Numbered from the stretch's first letter, positions 26,299 through 35,159 are shown. The stretch: DNA of 50,366 nt from SLRI01 sp964576715 (GCA_964576715.1 CAZNWE010000023.1:1-50366); one strand, 5' to 3'. The notes: generated by a model not told the origin, from the sequence alone. A program made the numbers and translations.

Positions 26299-26433
26299 CT
26301 AGCGCTCCTTCTCCGAGCGGTTGTCGCGGGGCTTCTTGCTGCGCTCGAGCGAGCGCAGCTGCCAGATGCCGAAGGCCAGCGCGCCGCCGAAGACGAGCAC
26401 CACCTCGATCAGGATGATCGGCAGATTGCTCAA
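26299..26433 (-). CDS. 44-residue single-pass membrane protein downstream of crtB
   Basis: A short gene starting with TTG at 26431-26433, which overlaps the crtB stop as TTGA. The product has one strong helix (about residues 4-25, IILIEVVLVFGGALAFGIW) followed by a highly charged tail (RSLERSKKPRDNRSEKER). Both the four-base coupling and the helix-plus-basic-tail pattern argue for a real gene. The longer open frame on the same strand is only the alternate reading of crtB. No function known; it might help a membrane step of carotenoid synthesis (inference from position). Confidence 0.6.
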   Translation of the reverse strand: MSNLPIILIEVVLVFGGALAFGIWQLRSLERSKKPRDNRSEKER

Positions 26434-27497
26434 GCGCTGGCCTCGCGGTAGCGCCGCTGATTGCTGCGCTGCGCCATGTTCCTGGCCTCGGCGACGGCCA
26501 TCAGCTCGAGCATCCGGCCGAGGCCGCGATTGAGATCCCACCACGGAATGTCGGGCGGCATCGTCGCGGGCTGGGCGACCACCGCATCGACCAGGAACTG
26601 GGCGGCCGGCACCGGCGGTGCCGTCGTGCCGCTGGTCAGGAAGGGGGCCTGGAGGAACGAGGCGGCGAGCAGCCCTGCCTTGCGCCGGCCCGACACCACC
26701 GCTCGCCGACTCAACGAGTCGAAGCCGATGCGCGCCACCTCGCGGCCGATATCGGCATAGAGCCGCCGCGCCCCGAGCATCGCCGGCCGGCAGCCGAGCG
26801 GCAGCGCGGCGATCCCCGGTGTCGCCCGGGCATAGAGCTGCTCGGCGGCGTCGAGCAGGCGGCGCACCACGGCGGCCAGCCGGTCGTCGAAGGTCGGCGA
26901 GCGGCACCAGGCATCGGGGTCGATACCGGCCTCGACCAGCCAGTCCCGGGGCAGGTAGAGCCGGCCATTGGCCGCGTCCTCGCCGACATCGCGGGCGATG
27001 TTGGTGAGCTGCATGGCGATGCCGAGATCGGTGGCGCGCGCCAGCACCGTCGGATCGCGCACCCCCATGATCAGCGTCATCATGGCACCGACCGTGCCCG
27101 CCACCCGGGTCGCATAGGCCTCGAGGTCGGGGAGACCCGGGTAGCTGCGGCCGAGCGCATCCCAGCGCAGCCCCTCGAGCAGGGCCTCGGGCAGGGCGCG
27201 CGGGATGGCGAAGCGCTCGACCACGCCGGCGAAGGCGCGATCGGCCGGCAGGTCCGTGGGCTGGCCTCGATAGGCGCGATCCAGCCGCTCCTCGAGCCGG
27301 TCGATCGCGGCCAGGCGGTCATCGCCGAGATCGACCGCATCGTCGGCGAGGCGGCAGAAGGCGTAGAGCGCATAGGCGGGCTCGCGGACCTTCGCCGTCA
27401 GTAGCAGCGATGCGGCATGGAACGTGCGCGAGCCGACCCGGATCATCTCCCGGCATGCGGCGAGATCGCGCGCGGCGCAGGTGCCTTGTTCAGCCAC
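26430..27497 (-). CDS. crtB: Phytoene (squalene/phytoene) synthase
   Basis: A 355-residue enzyme with both Asp-rich motifs: DDAVD in AFCRLADDAVDLGDD and DVGED in LTNIARDVGEDAANGRLYLP. SRTFHAASLLL at the N-terminus is also family-typical. It condenses two geranylgeranyl diphosphates to phytoene. The start is GTG at 27497, overlapping the crtI stop by eight bases; upstream frames lie inside crtI. It ends in a four-base overlap with a small membrane-protein gene. The neighbour crtI supports phytoene synthase over squalene synthase. Confidence 0.92.
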   Translation of the reverse strand: MAEQGTCAARDLAACREMIRVGSRTFHAASLLLTAKVREPAYALYAFCRLADDAVDLGDDRLAAIDRLEERLDRAYRGQPTDLPADRAFAGVVERFAIPRALPEALLEGLRWDALGRSYPGLPDLEAYATRVAGTVGAMMTLIMGVRDPTVLARATDLGIAMQLTNIARDVGEDAANGRLYLPRDWLVEAGIDPDAWCRSPTFDDRLAAVVRRLLDAAEQLYARATPGIAALPLGCRPAMLGARRLYADIGREVARIGFDSLSRRAVVSGRRKAGLLAASFLQAPFLTSGTTAPPVPAAQFLVDAVVAQPATMPPDIPWWDLNRGLGRMLELMAVAEARNMAQRSNQRRYREASA

Positions 27498-29082
27498 GTT
27501 CGCCTCCCTTGTTGTCACCTGCGACGGGCAGGCTGTCGCCATGCGGCACCACGGCATCGAGGACCTTGGCGGACGACAGCACGCCCGGCAGCCCGGCTCC
27601 CGGATGGGTGCCAGCCCCGACGAGGTAGAGCCCCTCAACGTCCTCGCTCTTGTTGTGCGGCCTGAACCAGGCGCTCTGCGTCAAGATCGGCTCGATGCCG
27701 AACGCCGCCCCCTTGTAGGAGGAGAGCCGGTGCTCGAAATCGTCGGGTGTGATGATGCGCGAGGTCACCACCGATGCCTCCAGACCCGGCAACAGGGTGG
27801 CCTCCAGATGCCCGGCGATGCGCTGCCGCAAGACTTCGCCGGTCACCGACCAGTCGATGCCGCTGTCGTTGTGCGGCACCGGGGTGAGCACGTACCAGGC
27901 ATCGCAGCCAGAGGGTGCCAGTGACCGGTCGGTGGCGGTCGGTCGATGCAGATAGAGGCTGAAATCGTCGGCCAACACCTTGCGCTCGAAGATGTCGGCG
28001 AGCAGCTCACGGTAGCGCGGGCCGAACATGATGGTGTGGTGCTGGACGTCCTCGAAGCGCCGGTTGGTGCCGAAATACCAGACGAAGAGGCTCATCGAGT
28101 AGCGGGTGCGGGCGAGCTTGCGGTCGGTCCAGCGACGGCGATGCGCGGGCTTGACCAGGCTGCGATAGGTGGTCGCCGAATCGGCATTGGAGACGACGAC
28201 GGCAGCCTCGAGGATTTCGCCCGATTGCAGCCGGACACCGGTGGCCCGGCCGCGCTCGACCAGGATCTCGGCGACCGCGGCATTGACGCGGACCGAGCCG
28301 CCCTGGCCTTCGATCAGTCCGACGAGGCCGCTGACCAGCCGGCCGGTGCCGCCCATCGCGAAATGCACCCCCCAGCGCCGCTCGAGAAAGGCGATGAGAC
28401 AGTAGATGGCGCTCGCCGCGAACGGATTGCCGCCGACGAGCAGCGGGTGGTAGCTGAAGATGTGGCGCAGCCGCTCGTCCTCGAGGTAGCGGCTGACGAG
28501 CCCGTGGACCGAGCGCCAGGCCTCGAGCCTGACCAGGTCAGGGGCGATCTTGAGCATGTCGGTGAAGGCGGCGAAGGGGACGTGGCCGAGTTCGACGAAG
28601 CCCTTCTCGAAGATCGCCTTGGAGCGCTCGAGAAAGCGCTCGTAGCCGTCGACGTCGCCCGGCGAGAAGCGGGCGACTTCCGCGCGCATCGCCTCCGGAT
28701 CGCCCGAATAGTCGAACTGCTCGCCGTTGTCGAAGCGGATGCGGTAGAACGGCGAGACGGCGCGCAGCTCGACGTCGTCGGCGCGCCTCTTGCCGCAGAG
28801 TTGCCAGAGCTCGTCGAAGAGAAAGGGGGCGGTGACGATGGTCGGTCCGGCGTCGAAGGTGAAGCCGTCCTGGCGAAAGACGTAAGCCCTTCCACCCGGG
28901 GCATCGAGCTTCTCGAGGACCGTCACCCGGTAGCCCCGGGCGCCGAGCCGGACCGCCGCGGCGAGGCCGCCGAAGCCGCTGCCGATCACGACCGCATGCG
29001 CTCGACGGTCGGCGCCGGGCGGCCCCCCGGCGGCATCGCCGAGATCGTTGGTTGGCGTCGTGGCGCGGTCGAGTGTCAACAT
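27490..29082 (-). CDS. crtI: Phytoene desaturase
   Basis: A 530-residue FAD enzyme. The dinucleotide fold is VVIGSGFGGLAAAVRLGARG followed by EKLDAPGGRAYVF and FDAGPTIVTAP. The C-terminal FAD signature YLVGAGTHPGAGLPGVLSSAK is complete. It introduces double bases into phytoene (to neurosporene, lycopene or further; the number of steps cannot be read). It is translated together with crtB. Genes for later carotenoid steps (crtY, crtC, crtD) are not in the window. The N-terminal 30 residues are a variable extension. Confidence 0.94.
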   Translation of the reverse strand: MLTLDRATTPTNDLGDAAGGPPGADRRAHAVVIGSGFGGLAAAVRLGARGYRVTVLEKLDAPGGRAYVFRQDGFTFDAGPTIVTAPFLFDELWQLCGKRRADDVELRAVSPFYRIRFDNGEQFDYSGDPEAMRAEVARFSPGDVDGYERFLERSKAIFEKGFVELGHVPFAAFTDMLKIAPDLVRLEAWRSVHGLVSRYLEDERLRHIFSYHPLLVGGNPFAASAIYCLIAFLERRWGVHFAMGGTGRLVSGLVGLIEGQGGSVRVNAAVAEILVERGRATGVRLQSGEILEAAVVVSNADSATTYRSLVKPAHRRRWTDRKLARTRYSMSLFVWYFGTNRRFEDVQHHTIMFGPRYRELLADIFERKVLADDFSLYLHRPTATDRSLAPSGCDAWYVLTPVPHNDSGIDWSVTGEVLRQRIAGHLEATLLPGLEASVVTSRIITPDDFEHRLSSYKGAAFGIEPILTQSAWFRPHNKSEDVEGLYLVGAGTHPGAGLPGVLSSAKVLDAVVPHGDSLPVAGDNKGGERG

Positions 29083-29181
29083 GGCCTGACAGTTCTAGCC
29101 TGACTTGTCGGCAACGTGCCAGCTTTTTGCGCGGCTTCGCGGCCTTGCCGCGGAGTTTCGTCGCAGGCTGCGCTGTCGGCC

Positions 29182-30525
29182 TCACGCCATCCGGCGATCG
29201 ACCGCGCGGGCCAGTTCCCGCAACGGCTCGCTCACCGTCACCGGATAGTCGGCCTGGCCATCGAGCCGGCACAGCCGTTCGGGCAGGGTGGCCCGCTGCC
29301 GTGCGGCATGGGCACGCACCAGATCGAGCCCCGGCGACGGCGCGAGGCGCCGGCCGTCGCGCAGCACCGGCTCGAGCAGCGCCATGCCGTCCTGGACGTC
29401 CTCCTCGACGGTCAGCAGATCGCCGGCCATGCGGCCAGCGTCGTCGAGCCGGCGGTAAACCTGCTTCTTGCCCGGCCAGGTGGCCTTGCCGGCCGACCGC
29501 TTGCGCCGGGCGATGCCGGCATAATCCTGGAGCTTGTAGGCGCAATCGAGCGCCGGGGCATCGCTCGAGGTGGCGAGGCTGGTGCCGATGCCGAAGCCGT
29601 CGATCGGCGCACCGCTGGCGACGAGGCCGGCGATGGCGTGCTCGTCGATGCCGCCCGAGGCCAGAACCCGTACCGTCTCGAGCCCGGCGTCATCCAGCAC
29701 GTCGCGCACTGCCGCGGCGAGTTCCGCGAGATCGCCACTGTCCAGCCTGACCCCAGCGATCGCGATGCCGGCCCTGGCCAATTCCGGCGCCAGCCGCGCC
29801 ACCCGCCGCGCCCCCTCGACCGTGTCGTAGGTGTCGATCAGCAAGACCAGCTTCTCGGGCCGGGCCCTGGCGAAGTGGCGAAAGGCCGTGACCTCGTCGT
29901 CATGCGCCTGGATGAAGGAGTGCGCCATGGTGCCGAACATCGGAATGCCGAACAGGCGGCTCGCCCCGACCGTCGCCGTGCCGGTGAAGCCGGCGAGATA
30001 GGCGGCCCGGGCGGCCAAGAGACCCGCCTCCTCGCCATGCGCCCGGCGGAAGCCGAAATCGATCAGCGAGCGATCGCCGGCGGCCAGCACCATGCGGCTG
30101 GCCTTCGACGCGATCACCGTCTGCAGGTGCAGGAGGTTGATCAGCCGGGTCTCGACCAGCTGCGCCGCGGGCAGCGGCGCGGTGACCCGCAGGATCGGCT
30201 CGTCCGGAAAGAACACGGTGCCCTCGGGCATGGCATGGACGTCGCCGGTGAAGCGCAGCGCCGCGAGGTAGTCGAGCAGATCTTGACCGAGTTCGCCGGT
30301 CGCGGCCAGCCAGTCGAGCTCTTCGTCGGCGAAGGCCAAGCCCTCGAGAAAATCCAGCGTCTGTTCGAGCCCGGCCGCCACGAAGAACTGTCGCCCTGCC
30401 GGCAGCTTGCGGGCGAAGAACTCGAAGCTGGCGGTTTCGGTCATGCCGGCCTCGAGATAGGCCTGGAGCATGGTGAACTGGTAGAGATCGACCAGGAGAC
30501 CGGACGGCGTGGCCTGTGGCAGCAT
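29182..30525 (-). CDS. pncB: Nicotinate phosphoribosyltransferase
   Basis: A 447-residue enzyme. LLVDLYQFTMLQAYLEAG, FEFFARKLPAGRQFFVAAGL, IDFGFRRAHG and the phosphate-binding ASGGIDEHAIAGL with GFGIGTSL define the family. It makes nicotinate mononucleotide from nicotinate and PRPP for NAD salvage. GGAGG lies seven bases before the ATG at 30525; the frame upstream (to 30657) has no homology. It is 99 bp upstream of crtI on the same strand. The functional link to carotenoids is not evident. Confidence 0.94.
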   Translation of the reverse strand: MLPQATPSGLLVDLYQFTMLQAYLEAGMTETASFEFFARKLPAGRQFFVAAGLEQTLDFLEGLAFADEELDWLAATGELGQDLLDYLAALRFTGDVHAMPEGTVFFPDEPILRVTAPLPAAQLVETRLINLLHLQTVIASKASRMVLAAGDRSLIDFGFRRAHGEEAGLLAARAAYLAGFTGTATVGASRLFGIPMFGTMAHSFIQAHDDEVTAFRHFARARPEKLVLLIDTYDTVEGARRVARLAPELARAGIAIAGVRLDSGDLAELAAAVRDVLDDAGLETVRVLASGGIDEHAIAGLVASGAPIDGFGIGTSLATSSDAPALDCAYKLQDYAGIARRKRSAGKATWPGKKQVYRRLDDAGRMAGDLLTVEEDVQDGMALLEPVLRDGRRLAPSPGLDLVRAHAARQRATLPERLCRLDGQADYPVTVSEPLRELARAVDRRMA

Positions 30526-31094
30526 GGCGATCCTCCCGCACTCGGGCTGCGACGCGGCCCGCGACCCTAGGCGACCCGGTGGCCTCGGACAAGTCCGAGC
30601 CGGAGCCCTGCCGGCTCGGCGACCCGATCCGGGCGAAGGGGTTGCGGATGCCCGCAAACAATCGGCAGCGGTCGCATCGGGCCTCTCGGTGGACCACGGC
30701 GAGCCCCCAATAGTTGGCGCTGCAGGCGATCGAGACCCGGACGCGACCGCCCGGCGAGCGCATCTTCAGCGGCGATTGCCGCGCCGCGATGGCAGAGAGG
30801 GTCGGTGACTGCCTCAACCTCAAGTAAAACAAGAACGGATGCTATCCAACAATGTTCGCCAAATGGATGGGCATGAGGCGAAACCGCTGAGCGAACTGAA
30901 TCTTCTATTCACTTGCTAAATTTTGTTGCGATCTGCGCTGGTTAGGCGCAAAAGTTGAGTGATATCTGAAGTTATTGCCGCAAGGGATGCGAAGAATGGT
31001 TGCGCTGCCGAGTATTCTTGCTTAAGAATATTATCGTTGCAGGTGCGCTACGCCCGTGCTCATTCGCTGTCGCGGTCGAACGAGAGGTGCCACC
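30526..31094. other. Divergent intergenic region with an AT-rich core
   Basis: This 569-bp stretch separates pncB (minus) from the LuxR-type gene (plus). About 30820-31050 is much richer in A/T than the rest of the window, as expected for a regulated promoter region. It contains a 7-bp inverted repeat (31013-31030, listed separately), a TATTAT -10-like word at 31029-31034 and a weaker TGCGC/GCGCA dyad at 30934-30950. No coding frame is convincing. Confidence 0.65.
31013..31030. promoter_or_regulatory. Perfect 7-bp inverted repeat upstream of the LuxR-type gene
   Basis: TATTCTT and AAGAATA pair exactly around GCTT. The element partly overlaps a TATTAT word and lies 65 bp before the start codon of the LuxR-type regulator. 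A dimeric DNA-binding protein, possibly the regulator itself, could bind here. Confidence 0.45.
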
Positions 31095-31874
31095 ATGAAC
31101 AACGAGTTCAGTCCGGATCCTCAAAGATTGGTGCCGGGTTCTCGGATCGTGCTGGTCGAGGCGCGAAGTCTCAATCGCCGCCTCCTGGTCGACTGGCTGC
31201 AGCAGGCCTGGCCCAGCTGCCGCGTCGATGCCGTGGCGACGCCGGAAGCGCTCGACGAGGACGCACCGGTTCATCTGGCCCTGTTCAGCTTCGGCCATGC
31301 CGCGATCGCGGCTGAGAGCATTGGTGCGGCGATCCACGAGCTGCGCCGGCGCGTCGGCCCGGCACCGCTGGTGGTGCTCGGCGAGCGGGAGGATCGTGCC
31401 GTGGTCCTCGATGCCCTGGCCGTCGGCGCCGACGGCTACGTGCCGACCAGCTTCGATGCGCTCGCCGCCATGCGCGCCATCGAGTTCGTCCTCGCCGGCG
31501 GCACTTTCGTGCCGGCCGAGGCGCTCGCCGCAGTCGGGCGACGGGCCGGCGGCGGCAATGGCGGGCAGCCGAGCCAGCCGGATGACGAGGACGACGACAT
31601 CCGTCCCTTTCTGACACCGCGCGAGCGCGATATCGCGGCGCGCATCTGTGCGGGCAAGCCGAACAAGATCATCGCCCATGAGCTGTGCATCAGCGAGGCC
31701 ACGGTGAAGGTCTTCGTGCGTCGCCTGTTGAGCAAGTTCGGTGCCACCAACCGCACCGAAGCGGCATCCGTGATCCGCCAGCATCTCCCCGAGCCCGACG
31801 ACGCCACGGCCGACAGCATACCGCGGCGTGCCAGAGCGGTTCGCGCTAAGCTGGTCCCGGCCGCGCACCACTAG
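31095..31874 (+). CDS. LuxR-type transcription regulator with degenerate receiver domain
   Basis: A 259-residue protein. Residues about 17-150 follow a response-regulator receiver pattern (RIVLVEARSLNRRLLVDWL, LVVLGER, GADGYVPTSF), but the usual acidic pair is Glu-Ala, the phosphorylated Asp position reads LALFSFG, and the conserved Lys is Thr (YVPTS). Residues about 175-235 are an intact LuxR helix-turn-helix: LTPRERDIAARICAGKPNKI and ISEATVKVFVRRLLSKFGA. So it probably binds DNA but is not controlled by ordinary phosphorylation. Convergent with the C39/barrel cluster, 185 bp away. It is the best local candidate regulator for that cluster (inference). Confidence 0.85.
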   Translation: MNNEFSPDPQRLVPGSRIVLVEARSLNRRLLVDWLQQAWPSCRVDAVATPEALDEDAPVHLALFSFGHAAIAAESIGAAIHELRRRVGPAPLVVLGEREDRAVVLDALAVGADGYVPTSFDALAAMRAIEFVLAGGTFVPAEALAAVGRRAGGGNGGQPSQPDDEDDDIRPFLTPRERDIAARICAGKPNKIIAHELCISEATVKVFVRRLLSKFGATNRTEAASVIRQHLPEPDDATADSIPRRARAVRAKLVPAAHH

Positions 31875-32059
31875 AGCTCCGTCGGGGTGACCGCACACGT
31901 CGTCACGCTTCGGACGATCGGTGCGCACCTAGGTTGACGACGCTGCGCGCCGATCGCCCAATGCCAGGGGTAGAGGGCCTGCCTCGTCTCCGGTCACCCT
32001 GAAAGGGTACCAGCCGCCTGCTGCCAGCTTGCAGCGCCGGACGGCGCGATGCGGCCCGG

Positions 32060-33904
32060 TCAGGGCAACGGCAGGTCGAAGCGGATCGGCACGGCGAGCC
32101 GCACCACGTAGTCGGGAGCGTCGTCGGTGAGCCCCACATCCAGCGCCACGTCGACCAGCGAGTGTTGGCCGAGCACGGCCGAGGCGCCGATCGTCAGCAC
32201 CCCGCTGGTGCTGTCCGAGCCGTTGATGTCCTCGCCGTCGACCTCGACATCGCCCGAGAACTGCTGGGTAAAGCCCAGTCTGAGCGACGTCGCCGGGCTT
32301 GCCGCCAGCACCGCCGCCGCGGTGAACGACCAGGTATCGCCGGGCTCGACATCGTCCTTCTCGAGCACCGTCGCGTAGCCGACGCCGCCGACGAAGGCCA
32401 ACGGATCCTGCCGCTTCACCGCCGAAAGGTTGAGCCCAAACTCGTTGAAATTGCCGGTCAACTGGACGCCGTTGTCCGTCGAGCGACCGAGATCGCTGTC
32501 CCAGTAGCCCCGGGCCACGATGTCCGGCCACCAGCCCTTTTCACGCATCAGTGTCTTGGCCAGCCCGAAGCGCGGGTTGCCGAAGGCCTGACCGCTGCCG
32601 TCGTCGGCCGTGCCGATGGTCCCGCCGACCATCGTCTTGAGGCTCTGGTCGACATAGTTGAACGGCAGCGACACCTCGACCTGGCTGTCGAGCGGCAGGC
32701 CGACCTTGAGATCGACCGAGGCGCGGACCTCATCGCGCTCGACCATGTCCTCGCCGATGAAGATGACCCCGGCATCCCCGTTCGAGACGAACGCCGGCGA
32801 GCTGATCTGGCGGCGGGTATAGGCCAAGGCCGGCTCGATCTCCAGCTGCCCGGGGCGCAGCAACAGCACGCCGGCCTGGGTCAGGGTGCGCTCGAGCGCC
32901 CGCTCGATCTCGTCCGGCTCGTCTTGCGATGCCGATCCCGCGGCGGGCTCGACGGTGTCCGTCGCGGCAACCGATTCGCCGTTGGTGGCACCGTCGACCG
33001 CACTGCCTGCCGCAACCGCGAGCCCGTCGTCGAGCATCGCCTGTGGCGGCGGCAAGGCGGCACCGCGGCTGCCGGGGCCGCCGCGCTCCACCGCCTCGAG
33101 CCGCGCCAGCAGGCTGGCGATCATCATGTCGCGGCGGTAGAGTTCCGTGCGCAGTAGCCCGAGCGGCACGAGCGTGTCGGCGGCGTCTGCCGGATCGGCC
33201 GCCGCTGCCGTCACCGACCCTGTCGCGGTGGGCGGCGTCGCCGCGGTGGTGGCCGCGAGTCCGCCCTCGTTGGCGGCGCTGTCGGCGCCGTCGACCCCGC
33301 GCGCAAGCGCCGCCGTGCTCGCGCGCGCCGCGCCATCCGCGGCGTAGAGGTCGACCACCACGCGATGGTCGGTGAGGCTGAACGATTGCACGTCAGCGGC
33401 CGCCGCCGTCAGCTGCACGGTCGTCGCGTCGAGGATCACCAGTCGATCCGCCGGCACCGAGGCGTCGGGGATGAAGCGGGCCGGCCGCGCGAAGTGGATC
33501 ACGATGGTGCTGCCCGACTGCTCGACGGTGAACGCGACGGTTTCCGGCCAATCGAACACGAACCGTTCGAAGCTCGGGTGGCGGCCGCTTCTGATCAACA
33601 CCTCGGGTCGTGTCGCGGCGGCCGCAGCCGGCGCGTCCTCGGGCCCGCCCGCCGCCTCGTCTTCCGCCGGCGCCAGCTGCAGCTCGGCGGGCGGCGCCAC
33701 GGGCACCGGACCAGCCACAGTCTCGGCCGGCGCCTCGGCAACGTCGGCGGTGGTGCCGAAGGCGGTGATCACGAGCCCGGAAGCCAGGACGAATCCCGCC
33801 GCGACGAAGCCGGGCCAGATTCGCATCACCGCGGCGGCCGGCCGCGCCGCGCCGACCCCTGCCACCGCCGCCGGGGGTGCCTCAGCCGAGGGTGAGGAAG
33901 TCAT
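32060..33904 (-). CDS. FapF-like outer-membrane secretion barrel with extra N-terminal domain
   Basis: A 614-residue exported protein. The hydrophobic signal lies at residues about 27-50, so an ATG at 33826 is a plausible alternative start; the ATG at 33904 overlaps the C39 gene by 23 bp. Residues about 98-190 form a small beta-rich domain beginning SFERFVFDWPETV. An Ala-rich linker and a short coiled coil follow (LLRTELYRRDMMIASLLARLEAVE, about 250-275). From about 335 (LERTLTQAGVLLLRPGQLEIEPA) to the end is a barrel of the MetA-phenol/FapF type with alternating strands and a terminal RFDLPLP. FapF exports amyloid subunits in Pseudomonas. The N-terminal domain is not known from FapF. Confidence 0.7.
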   Translation of the reverse strand: MTSSPSAEAPPAAVAGVGAARPAAAVMRIWPGFVAAGFVLASGLVITAFGTTADVAEAPAETVAGPVPVAPPAELQLAPAEDEAAGGPEDAPAAAAATRPEVLIRSGRHPSFERFVFDWPETVAFTVEQSGSTIVIHFARPARFIPDASVPADRLVILDATTVQLTAAAADVQSFSLTDHRVVVDLYAADGAARASTAALARGVDGADSAANEGGLAATTAATPPTATGSVTAAAADPADAADTLVPLGLLRTELYRRDMMIASLLARLEAVERGGPGSRGAALPPPQAMLDDGLAVAAGSAVDGATNGESVAATDTVEPAAGSASQDEPDEIERALERTLTQAGVLLLRPGQLEIEPALAYTRRQISSPAFVSNGDAGVIFIGEDMVERDEVRASVDLKVGLPLDSQVEVSLPFNYVDQSLKTMVGGTIGTADDGSGQAFGNPRFGLAKTLMREKGWWPDIVARGYWDSDLGRSTDNGVQLTGNFNEFGLNLSAVKRQDPLAFVGGVGYATVLEKDDVEPGDTWSFTAAAVLAASPATSLRLGFTQQFSGDVEVDGEDINGSDSTSGVLTIGASAVLGQHSLVDVALDVGLTDDAPDYVVRLAVPIRFDLPLP

Positions 33905-34568
33905 CGGCTGCGGGTGCGAGACGGTTGGGGGGCGGCAGGCCGTCGACGCGCTCGACGACGAAGCCGACCCGGCCGAACTTCTCGTGCTCCGGCCAGGCTG
34001 CCTGAAACTGGTCGGTCGTCATGGTGCGATTGCCGAACAACGGATCGGCGAGCAGCACCCGGTTGCCGCGACGGCCACGAAACACGACGAAGTGGCTCGA
34101 GCCGTTGACGATGATCGGCACGATCGCCGGCGCCCGGTCGATGAGTTCTTCGAGATCGAGACGACCGATCCCGCGGCCATGATAGCCACGGTCGTCGACG
34201 TAGATCTTGAGATCGGCGAGCGAGAAGCCCTGGCGCAGATTGACGAGGATCGGGTTGGCGACATACTCCTCGCGCGCCATCAGGCCGAGCGCGATCTCCC
34301 GTTCGCTCACCGGGTCGCCATGTTGGAAATTCAGCAGGGTGGCGAGCGAGGCGGCGCCGCAGGAATAATCCCAGCCCTGCAGCACCACAAGGTCGTGGCG
34401 CTGCTCGAGCAGCGACAGCACCGGCGGCGGCTCGGCACCCACCGCCACCGGTTCCGCGGTGACGGTGGCGGCCGCGAGCACCAGGGCCCCGGCGACCAGC
34501 GCCGCCGGCGACCGGGCGGCGCTGCCGCCCGGCAGACCCTGGTCTCGAGGGAGCTTGTGCCGGCCCAC
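33882..34568 (-). CDS. Exported stand-alone C39-family cysteine peptidase
   Basis: A 228-residue protein with a Sec signal (hydrophobic 22-38, cleavage near VGA-E, residue 45) and one C39 domain. The catalytic set is complete: Gln64 six residues before Cys70 in QGWDYSCGAAS, His158 in GSSHFVVF and Asp174 in LADPLFGN. There is no transporter or ATPase part, so it must act in the periplasm, like FapD of the Fap system. C39 enzymes cut after double-glycine leaders, and the two exported proteins encoded just upstream have exactly such leaders. It ends inside the start of the barrel gene. Confidence 0.88.
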   Translation of the reverse strand: MGRHKLPRDQGLPGGSAARSPAALVAGALVLAAATVTAEPVAVGAEPPPVLSLLEQRHDLVVLQGWDYSCGAASLATLLNFQHGDPVSEREIALGLMAREEYVANPILVNLRQGFSLADLKIYVDDRGYHGRGIGRLDLEELIDRAPAIVPIIVNGSSHFVVFRGRRGNRVLLADPLFGNRTMTTDQFQAAWPEHEKFGRVGFVVERVDGLPPPNRLAPAADDFLTLG

Positions 34569-34625
34569 GGTCCCGCCCGCCCGGTCCCGGCTACCGGCCG
34601 GTCCAGCCGGCGCGACGGGACGGCA

Positions 34626-35015
34626 TCAGTACGGCTTGTAGTGGGGCGGATGATAGGAAGACGGGGCGGCAGCTGAAACCGCATGGCTGCCCGACCGCGA
34701 CATGAGGCCTTCCACCGTGTCGGCGAAGCTCAGGGTCTCGGTGAAGGTGTTCTTGCCATAGGCAGTGGCAGCCGCCTCGCCATCCGCGTAGTTGCCCTTG
34801 ATGTCCGGGTGAACGTTGAAGCGGGCATAGACGTCGATGTACTTCTGCAGATAGACGTCGCCGTACTTCGCAAAGTGGAAGCTGAACGGATCGACATAGC
34901 TGCCCGCGGTTATGGTATCCATGTCGTCAAGCACGAGATCGACGGTGTCGGCACGAACGCTGCCGGCGACCCCGATCAACGCCACGGCTGCCGTGGCCAT
35001 CACAAAGTTGCGCAT
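34626..35015 (-). CDS. Small exported protein with signal peptide plus double-glycine-type leader (1)
   Basis: A 129-residue protein not recognised as a known family. Residues 1-22 are a Sec signal ending VRA. Then follows DTVDLVLDDMDTITAG (23-38), which fits the C39 leader consensus: Leu27 (-12), Asp31 (-8), Met32 (-7), Ile35 (-4), Ala37-Gly38 (-2,-1). The remaining 91 residues are polar, with aromatic and Asn/Gly/Ala-rich stretches and a His/Pro/Tyr tail (SSYHPPHYKPY). GAGGAAA precedes the ATG. It lies 57 bp upstream of the C39 peptidase gene. I infer it is a secreted or surface subunit processed by that peptidase. Confidence 0.75.
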   Translation of the reverse strand: MRNFVMATAAVALIGVAGSVRADTVDLVLDDMDTITAGSYVDPFSFHFAKYGDVYLQKYIDVYARFNVHPDIKGNYADGEAAATAYGKNTFTETLSFADTVEGLMSRSGSHAVSAAAPSSYHPPHYKPY

Positions 35016-35159
35016 GGGGCGTTTCCTCGATGACAGGTCTTCGTCGTCGGCAGGTTGCCGCGACGCCACCGGACCCATTCCGGTGTCTGGTGTCCCGCAC
35101 CGGCCGGTACCGGTAGGTGCGAGGCAAAGCGGTGCGTGGGCTGGGGCGGCCGGCATGGC

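Noticed and set aside
26434..26907. Longer version of the small membrane protein
   Set aside because: Upstream codons are the alternate frame of crtB and encode Arg/Ala-rich sequence; only the last 44 codons look protein-like.
31996..32047. Terminator hairpins between the LuxR-type gene and the barrel gene
   Set aside because: The two stems (ACCCT/AGGGT and GCGCC/GGCGC) are only 5 bp and no T-run follows on either strand.
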